Shown in pieces: positions 24,120 through 33,400 of a stretch of DNA of 64,000 nucleotides. Made by a program: the position numbers and the translations under genes. Source of the DNA: Aplectana chamaeleonis. Lineage: Eukaryota > Nematoda > Chromadorea > Rhabditida > Cosmocercidae. The notes below the pieces were generated by a model. The model saw only the letters and a list, made by a program, of their open reading frames with translations, was not told the origin of the DNA and did not search any database. How positions within the stretch are numbered: the stretch's first letter is position 1; each line of letters opens with the position of its first letter. The stretch is from NCBI GenBank assembly GCA_029168955.1, contig JAPDOI010000287.1, positions 62,001 to 126,000 on the forward strand, given 5' to 3'.

Positions 24120-24513
24120 TATTAGTGGCCTTTTTGCTTTTTTAAGCAGTTACTGATGTTCAGTCAAGCTCCTTCTCCTTGGAAACTTTGTATAGTACGG
24201 CTTGAAGGGCCAGCTACGGCAGTAGGAACTAAAAAGGAAAAAGGAGCCGTTAGCATCACTTCTTTCTTTTGTATCATTTTCGAAAAAAAAATCAAAAAAG
24301 CACATTATAGAACATCTCGAGATGAACGATAGTATTCCTCGTAAGCAACACGGTTTTGTGCAAGGAAAGTTAGTGGAGACAAATCTGCCTTGAGTTTATC
24401 AAACACTGGAGCGAATACCTTGACTCCAAAAGGTCTGCGATGTTGTCTATTTCGATTTTTCGAAAGCATTCGATGAGCTCAACCACGTTTTTCTTCTGCA
24501 CAAGATCGCACTA
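24120..24513 (+). pseudogene. CR1-like LINE reverse transcriptase, first half (copy A)
   Basis: Degenerate translation shows VSITSFFCIIFEKKIKK, then NDSIPRKQHGFVQGK, then DVVYFDFSKAFDELNHV ending in LLHKIA at ~24,510. These match fingers and palm motif A (F-D-F-x-K-A-F-D, first catalytic Asp) of CR1-like reverse transcriptases such as the intact frame at 49,712-51,235. Stops and frameshifts are present. The domain is cut by a Tc1-like insertion at 24,514; the motif B/C part resumes at 26,313. Confidence 0.75.
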
Positions 24514-25150
24514 CAGTGCGTATCATAATTATAGCAACACGCTCAAAGCTCTGATATATAAGGAGCCGCTTCAATTCGCCAAGCGGATTTTTTTTGTCGG
24601 AGCAGTCTCCTGGTATAGTGTGGCTTTGATGCAGACGGCATGCTCCGGATAGCCTTCAATTTCTATAAAAGGAATTCTGCGGAAAGCGAATTCTGTGGAA
24701 GTGTTGAGAACAGGACTGCTACCGTTCCTTGCTCGGTTCCAGCTAAAATAGCTCACCTTCCAGTAAGACAATGCCACAATCCACACGAATCGCTCAACTA
24801 GGGCTTGGTTTGAGCAGCATGGTGTCTTCGTTAGGCTTAACCGGCGTGCTCACCTGGCGTCAACCCATTGCAAAACGTCTTAGGAATCCTGCTCTGCTAT
24901 ATCTATAATGAAGGTGGAACGTACGACTCACTGGAACATCTCAAAGGAGCTGTAATCGCTGCCTGGAGATACCTGGACGCGGAAGTGAACAGTAACCGGT
25001 AAACTCCATTTTAAGCGAGTTTGTAAGGGCATTTCTAAACAAGGCTGAGCGATAGGCTATTGAAATGTCATTACAAGTTAGTTTTTCCGTCTAAGGAAAA
25101 GAGTTGTGATTGAATACTGAAAGTGTTGCTACAATCATGATACAAGGACT
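24514..25150 (+). mobile_element. Tc1/mariner-type DNA transposon relic (copy A)
   Basis: Imperfect terminal repeats face each other: CAGTGCGTATCATAATTATA at 24,514 and, reversed near 25,125-25,150, CCTTGTATCATGATTGTAGC followed by AACAC. Between them, frames carry transposase fragments: CGFDADGMLRIAFNFYKRNS, then DNATIHTNRSTRAWFEQHG (DNAxIH block with a catalytic Asp), then NPLQNVLGILL...YIYNEGGTYDSLEHLKGAVI. In Tc1 relatives the last block reads NP(I/L)EN with the final acidic residue. Here that Glu is Gln and an upstream Asp is Gly, and there are stops and frameshifts, so it is dead. It sits inside LINE reverse transcriptase sequence. The minus-strand frame 24,571-24,786 is an antisense shadow. 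Confidence 0.8.
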
Positions 25151-25154
25151 TTAA

Positions 25155-25639
25155 AGGCAGCATACACGCTCAAAAATGATATCAATTTTATGGAATGAAT
25201 CGAGAGTCTGAAGCTGTTAATATTCAGAGATAACGAAAAAACCGGAAGAAAATCGACTGAAATGAAGATATAACGGTTCGTTCTATATTGGCACAGATGT
25301 GGATGAGTTTTACCGCATTGGCTGAGATAGCGGAGCTAGCGACAAATTTGTTGGGATAACGACGCTAATGTACTCTTACGGCCCTTTCTGGAACTCTTAC
25401 GACCTAAGAAGCGTAAAAAATGAGCCGAAATGACCGCAATCGAGCCTTGAACATTTGTATTGAAGGGCGGAGCCCGTATCGGTGGGCGGAGAAAGGATGA
25501 TTTTGTGACTCAATACGGCTCAAATACGTTCATTTCAACTCGTTTCCAACTCTTCCAACTTCGTGAGGGCTCTTTTAGAGACCTCAAGATCCCACTAATG
25601 TAGTTATCTCAACAACATTTTTGAGCGTGTCTGCTGCCT
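25155..25639. mobile_element. TTAA-flanked MITE, present in copy A only
   Basis: Terminal repeats of about 24 bp match at 23 of 24 positions (left end AGGCAGCATACACGCTCAAA). The element lies between TTAA (25,151-25,154) and TTAG (25,640-25,643). Copy B has the uninterrupted site GGACTTTAAAAATTG at 43,579-43,593, exactly what removing the element plus one TTAA would leave. The 485-bp interior has no frame. TTAA targeting is typical of piggyBac-like transposases; no such gene is in the window. Confidence 0.9.
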
Positions 25640-25963
25640 TTAGAAATTGAATACAAAATAGATCGTGTCCTTCTACAAAATAGATAGTTTTTTGCAAAAA
25701 TTTGTGAACAATGGATTTCGGGTACGCAGAGATGAATGGGTACAGTGCCGGTTGATGAAAGTTCGCGTGGACATTGATATAAGAGCTTTGAGTGTGTTGC
25801 TGTAATTATTCCATCCGTTGGTGGTCAGCTGCGTAAAGCGTCTTTCAGAGTCTGCCGGACGTTGCCGTCCGACACATTATAAGAGTGCCGCATTGCGAGG
25901 AGAGCTGCGGTGAACAACCGTCAGTTCCGACATTCCAGTACAAAATCTGAGGCAGAACCAAGG
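25640..25963. other. Unclassified repeat segment shared by A and B
   Basis: Matches 43,584-43,907 in copy B and separates the Tc1-like relic from the next set of insertions. Contains CCGGACGTTGCCGTCCGACA, a short imperfect hairpin. No gene. Confidence 0.5.
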
Positions 25964-25980
25964 TTGTCCCCTTGCCCCTC

Positions 25981-26170
25981 GGTATCTGCCCGCCCCCTGT
26001 ATTTGCGTCCTCCTCCAAAACAGGGGTGCTGGGCCATTTTTACCGTGGGCGACGTTCGTGGCTTACCCATTGTACCTATTCCAACACCCACAAACCTCGC
26101 CGACGGTTGAAATGGCCCAGCACCCCTGTTTTGGAAGAGGACGCCAATACAGGGGGCGGGCGGATACAGG
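25981..26170. repeat. Inverted repeat with ~65-bp arms, copy A only
   Basis: The arm at 25,981-26,045 (with GCCCGCCCCCTGTATT and AACAGGGGTGCTGGGCCATT) is reversed at 26,105-26,170. The loop is about 60 bp. Copy B diverges from copy A at 25,963/43,907, just before this structure. Confidence 0.8.
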
Positions 26171-26312
26171 GCGGGGCCAACTTCTCACTCGTGTAGCGTC
26201 ATTGTGGGCCGTTTTTGACGCTTCAAAGTGCGTGGGCATTGTGTTCTGTGCCATACTTTTCTAATTCTGTAGTTATCTCAATTACGTTTACGAGCGTGTA
26301 TGCTGCCCTTAA
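26171..26312. mobile_element. Right end of a TTAA-type MITE (copy A)
   Basis: GTAGTTATCTCAATTACG followed by GAGCGTGTATGCTGCCC and TTAA (26,309-26,312) matches the right end of the 25,155-25,639 element. The left end is missing. In copy B the same TTAA borders a different MITE family (44,251-44,846). Confidence 0.6.
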
Positions 26313-27313
26313 GTGGCGTCTAATCATAGATTCTGCTTGCGCACTATACAGCGGATCTTCCTAAAATTTTGGAGCTTTGTGGTATGGAATGTAAACAATT
26401 TTCCGATGTCGTTAAAATTCATCGTGTAATTGAAAACATAGCTGACCAAGGAAAGGTGCAACCCGCTTGGGACAACATTTTGAATTGGTCCCAGGTTTCG
26501 AAGTTACCCCTGGCTCCTCAGAAAACCGTTTGAATGAGAATCGGCGGGGCTTGCTCTTCCATGACCTACAGACTTGAGGAGCACGAGTCAGGGTTTGTCA
26601 ACTGCATCAAAGACCTTGGGTTCCGCTATGACCACAGGCTGGACTTTTCTGAGCATTGGAATTTCCCACAGAGAAAAGCATTCGCACGTGCATTCCTCAT
26701 TTTCAAGGGGTTGACGCTGCCTGATGAGAACCTACTTGTCGGAGCTTTTAAGACCTACGTCAGACCCATTGTTGAATGCGGAGCCTCCGTCTTTTGTCCA
26801 TATAGGAGAAAAGACATTGGTCTGCTGAAAAAAAAATTCAGGAAACTTTCATTTAGAAAGTGTTTGTTAGGACCTGCTTCTATTCGTATGATAGGTAACC
26901 AAATTCTAAAACAAGGAATCAGAAGCTCAAATTGAATACTCTGCAGTCTCACAAGCAACTGAGTGACGCTTGTATGATCTTCAAAATGCTGGCTGGTATG
27001 GTTAGCGCCAAAGGGTCCAAGTTCTATCGCCTTGCACATTCTAGAGCACGTGGATGCTTAGTGAAAATCTATTATACTATTCCGAAAACGACTTTTTGAT
27101 CTTCAAGCTTTACTTCTCGAGCCCTCTTTCACTCTCTGAAAGTTAGCTCTCCACTCATTCCACTTTCTTTCCAGACTTTCAAACGACTAGCAGGGAATAA
27201 GCTGTCATATTTCTAACACTTTGAACATTGGCTTTTGGTATTCGACTCTCGCTTTTATATAATGCTTGCGTTATGCGACGTATACTGAATGAATAAATAA
27301 ACAAATAAATAGT
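26313..27313 (+). pseudogene. CR1-like LINE reverse transcriptase, second half and 3' end (copy A)
   Basis: Picks up the LINE at LLAHYTADLPKIL and CKQFSDVVKIH. The latter is the motif C position, where CR1 elements have F/YADD; the catalytic DD is lost here (SDV). Then follow SKLPLAPQKTV, a stop, IKDLGFRYDHRLDFS, FKTYVRPIVECGASVF and CLLGPASIRMI, the conserved CR1 C-terminal region. A degenerate (TAAA)n-like tail ends near 27,313. The whole LINE therefore ran on the plus strand and was split by 1.8 kb of later insertions. Dead copy. Confidence 0.75.
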
Positions 27314-27476
27314 AACTCCAATACTCAAAAAGCTCGCATACACGCTCGTAAAAGTTGTTGAGTAAGGTACGTTAGTGGGATCGTGCAGGCTCTAGTACTA
27401 ACCAATTTGGAAGCGTTCCATCACAAATGAACTGGTGAGAGACATGTAGCGCGACCGCCTGCTACTGTTTAAGCTT

Positions 27477-28144
27477 GAAGCGGCGAGATCCTTAAGAGTG
27501 CATCAGATTACAATCAATCAAACAATCGCTAAGAGCGGAACCGGCTCCTCTCATTTATGGAGTCACTGCCCGGACAGCAGGGCTATGCGTAACTGTATTT
27601 TGTAGTTTCGTAAATCATAATCCGTAATTCGTAACTGATAATGAGTGAGAAGTCCACCCATAACCCAAACCTCATTCGAGCCCCTCAGCACTTCAGTGCT
27701 GAGGTGTGTCCATATCGAAAGGTTGAGTTTCAGAATAACGCTGTTTTGAGCCGTGCTCAGGGAAATCCTCGATATACATAGGTGTTTGAGAAGCTACATT
27801 CAAACACATTGTGGAAACTTCAAGATTAATCAAGTACCAAACCTGTGTCACGTTTTGCCCAACGTTTGAATACGGAAACAGAATTATCGTTCTGCCAAAC
27901 ACAGTGCATGAAAGCCATGGAGGGCAACACTGTGATGAGAGATGTATTTGCAGTTCAATAGTTTTTGGGTCAATCTGCCACGGGGATGGTATATAAACGA
28001 GGTGGCCATCCCAAAGGATATGCATCTGCAAAACCACTTTTTGTCGCAGAAATCGCGTCTGCCCTCTATACAGGGTACGGCGTGAGGTGTGATGTATCAA
28101 AGAGGGGGGGGGGGGTCGGACCCACCGACGTCCGGTGGGTGGGG
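27477..28144. other. 668-bp segment present in copy A, absent from copy B
   Basis: Copy B joins AAGCTT (ending 45,941) to AGTCGG (45,944) with two extra T residues, while copy A has 668 bp between them. The segment carries a perfect hairpin, a G tract near 28,108 and an open minus-strand frame. Its left part, with CGTAATTCGTAA-type words and AACCCAAACCTC before the hairpin, echoes 63,710-63,760. Confidence 0.75.
27683..27704. repeat. Perfect 10-bp-stem hairpin
   Basis: CCTCAGCACT, a 2-nt TC turn, then AGTGCTGAGG. Similar TTC-turn hairpins at 22,972-22,990 and 29,703-29,719 follow AACC- or CACACCC-type sequence. They could be terminal structures of a repeat family. Confidence 0.8.
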
Positions 28145-28166
28145 AGTCGGACCTTAGACCAGCCAA
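27693..28166 (-). CDS. Uncharacterised open frame in the A-only segment
   Basis: A 157-codon minus-strand frame with internal text such as QMHILWDGHLVYIPSPWQID, CTVFGRTIILFPYSN and VSTMCLNVASQTPMYIEDF. I recognise no family, signal peptide or motif. Codon and residue composition look less random than most shadows here, but there is no second copy to test conservation, and the N-terminal part runs through a G-rich tract. It could be an exon or captured host sequence, or chance. Confidence 0.2.
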   Translation of the reverse strand: MAGLRSDSPPTGRRWVRPPPPSLIHHTSRRTLYRGQTRFLRQKVVLQMHILWDGHLVYIPSPWQIDPKTIELQIHLSSQCCPPWLSCTVFGRTIILFPYSNVGQNVTQVWYLINLEVSTMCLNVASQTPMYIEDFPEHGSKQRYSETQPFDMDTPQH

Positions 28167-28189
28167 GAATCAAGAAGGCCTTCTATCAG

Positions 28190-28420
28190 GGGTGAGGCGT
28201 TTCGAGAGCTATACCGTTAGTATAAAATATAAGGGCAAACTGAGTCGGCAAAATGATATCACAATAAGAGGCCAAAATAATGCTGGAGATCAAACTGAGA
28301 GCGCGAAATGAGATTGTAGATCTTGCTGAGAGAGAAGAATGAGATAAGAAATCAAAAAAGAAACCGAAGAGTGAAAAACGACTGCGCAAAACAAATGAGG
28401 CAGGATTTGAAATAGAGGTG
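28190..28420 (+). repeat. Purine-rich dispersed repeat (inverted relative at 35,800-36,000)
   Basis: A run of GAGA/AAATGAG motifs with TTAGTATAAAATATAA at its start matches the reverse complement of 35,800-36,000 (shared ATCACAATAAGAGG, CAAAATAAT, AACTGCGC, AAACAAATGAGGC). Copy B counterparts lie at 45,990-46,216 and 55,225-55,425. Confidence 0.65.
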
Positions 28421-28427
28421 TAAAAAT

Positions 28428-29388
28428 GAGGCAGAAACTCACAAAAAGAGGTGACGAGTCACTGGTGGGGAAAGCATGCAAGCCAGTCGACGACAGTAGC
28501 CTAACCATCGTTACTGACTCCGACATGGAAGCGGAGTCGTGGCCAGGTAAAGTGTGTCACCAAAGCGCTCCTGGATATGTCGGCAACAGTGGTGTTGAGT
28601 ATTCGCTGTCATCGAGGCCATTGTAGGCAAACTCCTGTCAATAAAATGACACAGATTTTCTGGTAATTCATAATCTAATATTCATTTCCAGGCTCTCTCG
28701 CAGCTTCCTCCACGAAATTAACTCGTAAGGAAATTTCAAAGGTGCGATATTGCCTGAAACATAAGGGTTTTTACGCCCTGAGGGCACACAGGTGCAGCGC
28801 TTCCAGTACGCAGACTACATTTAGAATATGACTACCCGCATCTGAAAGCGCACCCATAATTTCACGGACGCAACTTGAAGCCGAAGAGCGCTACATAATG
28901 TAGGCGGAGTCTGTTTCTACGCCCTGAAGGCACATATGTGTAGTTTCGAACACGAAAACTGCATTCAGAATATGAATTTCCGCTTGTGAAGATACACCCA
29001 AAATAGCATGCGGGTAGTCATATTCTAGATGCGGTTTTCATGCCCCCAAGTCATAAAAATCATGTGTTTCAGGCAATATCGCACCTTCTAAATTACATAA
29101 CAATTTAATTTCGCAGAAGAAGTTGCGAGAGCCTGAAAATAAATATTAGATTATGAATTACCAGAAAATCTGGGTCATTTCATTGACAGGAGTTTGTCTG
29201 TAAAGGCCTCGATGACAGCGAGTACTCAACACCACTGTTGCCGACATATCCAGAAGCAATTTACCTGGTCACGACTCCGCTTCCATGTCGGAGTCAGTAA
29301 CGATGGCCTTGCTACTGTCTTCTGCTGTCTTTCATGCTTTCTCCACCAGTGAATTGTCAACTCTTCTCGTGAGTTTCTGCCCCATCTC
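28428..29388. repeat. Large inverted repeat with a gene-like fragment in both arms (copy A)
   Basis: Left arm 28,428-~28,840 and right arm ~29,010-29,388 are diverged reverse complements. Read outward in, each arm encodes the same peptide core, VTDSDMEAESWPGKV, preceded by (R/G)QKLTxRxDxS(L/V)V(E/G)KACK. Both arms also carry TTTTCTGGTAATTCATAATC and GGTGCGATATTGCCTGAAAC. The core near 28,775-29,010 adds short direct repeats (ACGCCCTGA(G/A)GGCACA). Copy B has the same structure at 46,226-47,186. This may be an inverted duplication of an unknown coding exon or a foldback element; no transposase is present. Confidence 0.75.
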
Positions 29389-29700
29389 AGAGGATCGCGG
29401 GGTCGTAATGGAGCACAATAGGCTTTCAGCTCGACGAGGATAGCGAGGGCAGCACGAGGGGAAGAGCTGCTGCTCGAGCAGCACGTGCTGCCTTTGTGAT
29501 GCTCTTAGCAGCACGTGCTGCCCTCGTCCTCCTTTCGTCGCCTCAGCTGCTGCTCTCCGTTTTGGCCAGCGCAGTGTCGTAACTTTGCTCAAAGTGGTTC
29601 ATTTGGGCAGCTACAAGGACATTTACAATCAGTTTGGAGAGTTATTTCTTTTGAGCATGTACATTTAGACTTCTGGATATCTGTATCTAGAAGGGCACAC
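29389..29700. repeat. Dispersed repeat rich in GCAGCACGTGCTGC palindromes
   Basis: Matches 32,070-32,320 in the same orientation (GTAATGG, CAGCTGCTGCTC, GGCCAGC, GTAACNTTNCTCAAA, GGGCAGCTACAAG). Contains GCAGCACGTGCTGC twice, a 14-bp palindrome around an E-box CACGTG. Copy B counterparts are at ~47,187-47,490 and ~51,495-51,745. Confidence 0.65.
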
Positions 29701-29702
29701 CC

Positions 29703-29719
29703 ACGCCGCTTCGCGGCGT
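29703..29719. repeat. Perfect hairpin ACGCCGC-TTC-GCGGCGT
   Basis: Seven-bp stem with a TTC turn. In copy B (near 47,503) the left stem is mutated (ACGTGCGC), so it is not strictly maintained. Confidence 0.75.
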
Positions 29720-29905
29720 ACTTGTGAGCGTGCTTTAAGATCTATGGATCATTCGAATTAAAGAGCAGTGCCTCGCTGCGCTAAACAGCTTCGAAGGCAC
29801 AGAGCAACATCAGGAGTAAAATTTGATATTATAGCCCGCCCGCCGTGAATAGCAACCCTGCCAAGCGCGAGATCTCAAATCGCTGTAATAAGTGAGAAAC
29901 TTTAA

Positions 29906-30454
29906 AGGCAGTGTTCGCGATCAAATATGCTTGTGGTCTTTTTTTCTCTAAACCCTTTTGTGGGTCTCGAGTAGTATGACCTATAAGAAAAAATCGCGAA
30001 AAAACCACTGTTTTGGGCCAAATTTGAAGCCTGAACTTTCATGTCTTTTGATGGTGGACGAGCCCACTCCACATCATCGGCATCGGTGACCTCTTATATC
30101 AGGAACATCAGCTGGCTTGAAATTGAATTTCAATCAATGAAGCTTTGGATTTATGTACACATCTTGTCAAAAACATTGACTGAAGTGATGCTTTCATTGT
30201 TCAACTGTTTTTATTCGTTAAATTTGCATTTATTTCGTCCTCTGAATGTCGATGATTTTTGACTGCTCGGCATGAGACGGCGATCTTTTTCGTCATCGGT
30301 GTGCACGTGTGCACGAAACAGCTTCTTTGGGCCCTAGAATCTCTAATTCTAGCCCGTTTTTTCAGCGCTCTACCTTCATAGTTTTTCAGCTGTTTTTGAT
30401 CTAAGCTGATTTTTGTAGTTTTTTCTATAACGTTTTTCATCGTGACCACAGCTT
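29906..30454. mobile_element. TTAA-flanked MITE, present in copy A only at this site
   Basis: Flanked by TTAA at 29,902-29,905 and 30,455-30,458. The left end AGGCAGTGTTCGCGATCAAA and the inverted right end match at about 15 of 20 positions. The 549-bp interior has no credible gene. Copy B lacks the element; there the site reads AACTTTGGCGAAAAATC (47,701-47,717), so TTAAGG became TTGGCG. A ~4% diverged relative sits 1.3 kb further on in copy B (49,035-49,581). Confidence 0.85.
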
Positions 30455-30458
30455 TTAA

Positions 30459-32060
30459 GGAAAAATCGGCTCCGCCCAAAAAGCCTGACTGCATCGCCCC
30501 GGAAAGGGAACCAAGAGCTCTGCTATTGTACATTTTGCTTTTGAGCATCGCCACACTAACTAATTTTTCCGTTTGCAAAAATTTGGGTTACCCTTTCGGG
30601 GTCTAAACGCTTGATTATGCTTTTAGGGTGTTGTGAGCGGGGTCGACATTTTCCGTGTAGTTTCTCACTTACTTGATCGAATTTAGTTCTAGAGCTTGAC
30701 AGGGTTGCTATACACGGTGGGCGGACTACAATATCTATTTTCACTCCTGAGGTACAGTTCCGCACAATTTTTCGCAGAGAAAGCATTTTGCGGCGTTTTT
30801 TTTGCGCTCACAAAGCGCTGCATCGTTATAACTTGCTTCAAAGTGGTCCGATTTCAATTTTGAAGTAATTTCTAAATTGCTTTCATTGAGTCCTATACGA
30901 TAGTATTAGAAAACAATCGATTGAACGCGAAAAGTGCATCGAAAAATGCATATTTGCACCAAAAAATCCCTCACTATGAATTGGTCAGATGATCATGATA
31001 GCAGAAATCTTTCATTTTCTGATCTGTGGTCGACATAAATTTTTGAAGGAAATGAACCTTTTTCAACAGGATTCCGGAATGACTCTACATTTGCCTCACT
31101 GAGAGGAACACGAAAACTACCTCAAAATTTCATTTCGTCAATTTTGAAGCGAGATATGGCGATAAGGCGCTTTCTCTGAAAAATATTGCCGTGACTTTTC
31201 CGCTGCTGCCCAACGATTCCTTCACGAACCCGGACAATCCCGCGACTCCCGAGCGTCCCTGGTCTCTTCCGCGGCTTTGCCGCGACTTCCCCGTGGATTA
31301 CGCTCTCGCTACTCTACTGGGACTCTCCCGGAACTCTTCCGTGACCCTACCGCGATTTGGTCAATAAAGAATCGTCCGCGGTTCTGCTTCTCATCTCCCC
31401 CGTAACTCTTCCGGCAGGCGTCAAACCGGAGGAGTTGCGGCGAAGTTGCGGCAATATATTTCAGAATTGTATGAGCAAAAAACATCACAAAACGTTTTTT
31501 TTGCGATAAAAAAGCTTGCGCACTCCTGTATGTTTCGAAGGAAATCAGTTACACTGTTTTCAATCAAGCTTACACAGGGTACTCATGCATTGCAATGCAT
31601 AACCCTTCACAGTCTGACACAGATTTTAAAGAAGAGACTCTGCGGAGGAAGTTATGTCATTTTTTCCCATGGTTGGTTGAACTTTTCGGGGTACATTGAT
31701 GTCTTGCTCAGTTCTTGAGCTCATCCCAGAAAGCTGTCTGTCCAGAAAGTGATTATGAATGAACATTTGACACAATAGGCTCAAATGAGCAGTAGAACAG
31801 TACTAAGGACTGATTGTTCTTCTGTTTGCCCATTTACACGAAGCGAGGTCAATTACCACCGCTGCATACGTGGACAGTGGGTGTGACAGCCGGGTGTCAA
31901 TTGTTAACGACGGGTGACTATGACTAATTTCCGTTCACTCTCTTTCTCACACACACAGACGGTCACACACACTTAGCCAAATATAGTTAGTAGGATCAAT
32001 TGGCATCTTGTGTTTCTCTCCTGAACATTGTGTACAGAGGTTAAGCAAAACAATCGGTCG
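30459..32060. other. No recognisable gene; simple-sequence-rich spacer (copy A)
   Basis: Includes CCGG- and CTCT-rich quasi-repeats at ~31,195-31,440 (ACTCTNCCGG-like periods) and a CA-rich stretch near 31,950. The empty target site for the copy-B MITE (TCAA, 31,781-31,784) and for the copy-B LINE (TTGTT, 31,814-31,818) lie here. Frames such as 31,446-31,718 show no family match. Confidence 0.5.
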
Positions 32061-32069
32061 TCATCTTAA

Positions 32070-32400
32070 ACGTTGTAATGGGGCGCACTCAGCTCCTTGA
32101 GAACAACGAGGGCAGCACAAGTGCACGAGCTCCTGCTTGAGGAGCACGTGCTGCCCTCGTTCTCCATTCGTCTCCTCAGCTGCTGCTCCCTCTTGTGGCC
32201 AGCACCGTGTGGTAACATTTCTCAAAATGGTCCACTCGGGTAGCTACAAGCACAGTCATAATCAGCATGAAGAGTTCTTCGCTTCTAAGCGTGCACATGC
32301 TCTACTCCCGTACAGCTTAGAGTTAGAGTTCACACAACCTATCGATCTCCAGCCATATCACCAGGACTACCTTGAAGGTAGCGTACGCACAAAAAACCGT
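32070..32400. repeat. Second copy of the CACGTG-palindrome dispersed repeat
   Basis: Homologous to 29,389-29,700 with GAGGAGCACGTGCTGCCCTC in place of the GCAGCACGTGCTGC core. A 96-codon plus frame (32,137-32,427) is identical in copy B but resembles nothing I know. Confidence 0.6.
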
Positions 32401-32921
32401 ATTCTTTTTTTTAATTTCTGCAGGTAGGCCTACCAGGTTGTGATATATCGCAAAGAGGCCACCCAAAATACGCAAGCTTCGGAGAAAAACTCGTTTGAAA
32501 ATCCCATGCATTCAGCTTCCTTTAAATACGTCTGTTCGGTGTGTATCGTGTAATACACCAATGTCGAAAATCTGAACTTCTGAATTAGTTTAGCCCTTAA
32601 CTTTATAGATTCCGCATTTCTTTTCGCCTCTCTGTTGTCGAAAATTCTCTAAAACAAGAAGCTCTAAATACAGAGGTTTGAACGAGGATCTCCCGGAATA
32701 AAGAAAAAAGACTGTTGGAGTTTCGCGGCCTGTCGGAACCTGTCGTGGCGCTTCTGTTCCTCATGTCAAATGACGCCTTTTCAGACCAAGGAGCAGTTTT
32801 GACGAGCTTATAGCATTATAAATGCGCGACATTGAGGTCTCAAGTTTCGCTATCTCCACTTGGTTCAAACATTGGAGTGAGAAGAAAACCCCAAATGCGG
32901 ATTAAAAAAAGGGAGCTGCCT

Positions 32922-33400
32922 TTAAAGGCACAGAACACCCAGAAGATGTTTTTTTAGTTTTTATGCTGGTCTTGAGGAGGATCACACTCTGATCACAGTG
33001 GTATCTCTTTTTTTCGTCCAAGACCCCTATGAACAGAGTTATGGCTTATTAAAGATGCCTATAATCGAAGGGTGAAAATTGGCGGATGAGTTGTCTCTTC
33101 TCTTCAATTGCAATCGTTGCCCGAGAGCGAGCCAGGATAAGGAGACAGTCTGGCTATGGTTTGAAGAACGACGACTTGTTGAGAATTCAGTCAGTCATCC
33201 TGCCGCTACAGAGTTTGGAATTCCTGTGAGGGGTGTGGCCCGTGGTGGTGAGCGAAGGAGGTCGGGCCTAAGGTGGTCGCATATATCTCGCTTATTCGGA
33301 GGAATTGAGATCTCGCACTTGGCACGTCTTATAAAAGAGGGGGGTACTAGACAACCAAATAAAAATCACAAAATTCATATCTGAGGGTGGAGGGTGACTT
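32922..33400 (+). repeat. Dispersed repeat with TTAAAGGC end (copy A)
   Basis: Relative of 7469-8010; copy B counterpart at 52,346-52,820. Starts with TTAAAGGCACAGAACACCC. No reversed partner of this end was found downstream. The 101-codon frame at 33,079-33,384 is not shared with the 7469-8010 copy. Confidence 0.6.

Noticed and set aside
24571..24786. 71-codon minus-strand frame, and its copy at 43,004-43,219
   Set aside because: Antisense shadow of Tc1-like transposase sequence that reads on the plus strand.
28640..28700. Tiny intron (GTAATT...TTTCCAG) in the inverted-repeat gene fragment
   Set aside because: It would be about 30 bp, shorter than typical nematode introns, and the same sequence is found in both inverted arms and in copy B without further exon support.
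32922..33400. Complete TTAA MITE
   Set aside because: Only one end resembles the TTAAAGGC terminus. No inverted partner or second TTAA was found, so it is listed only as a dispersed repeat.
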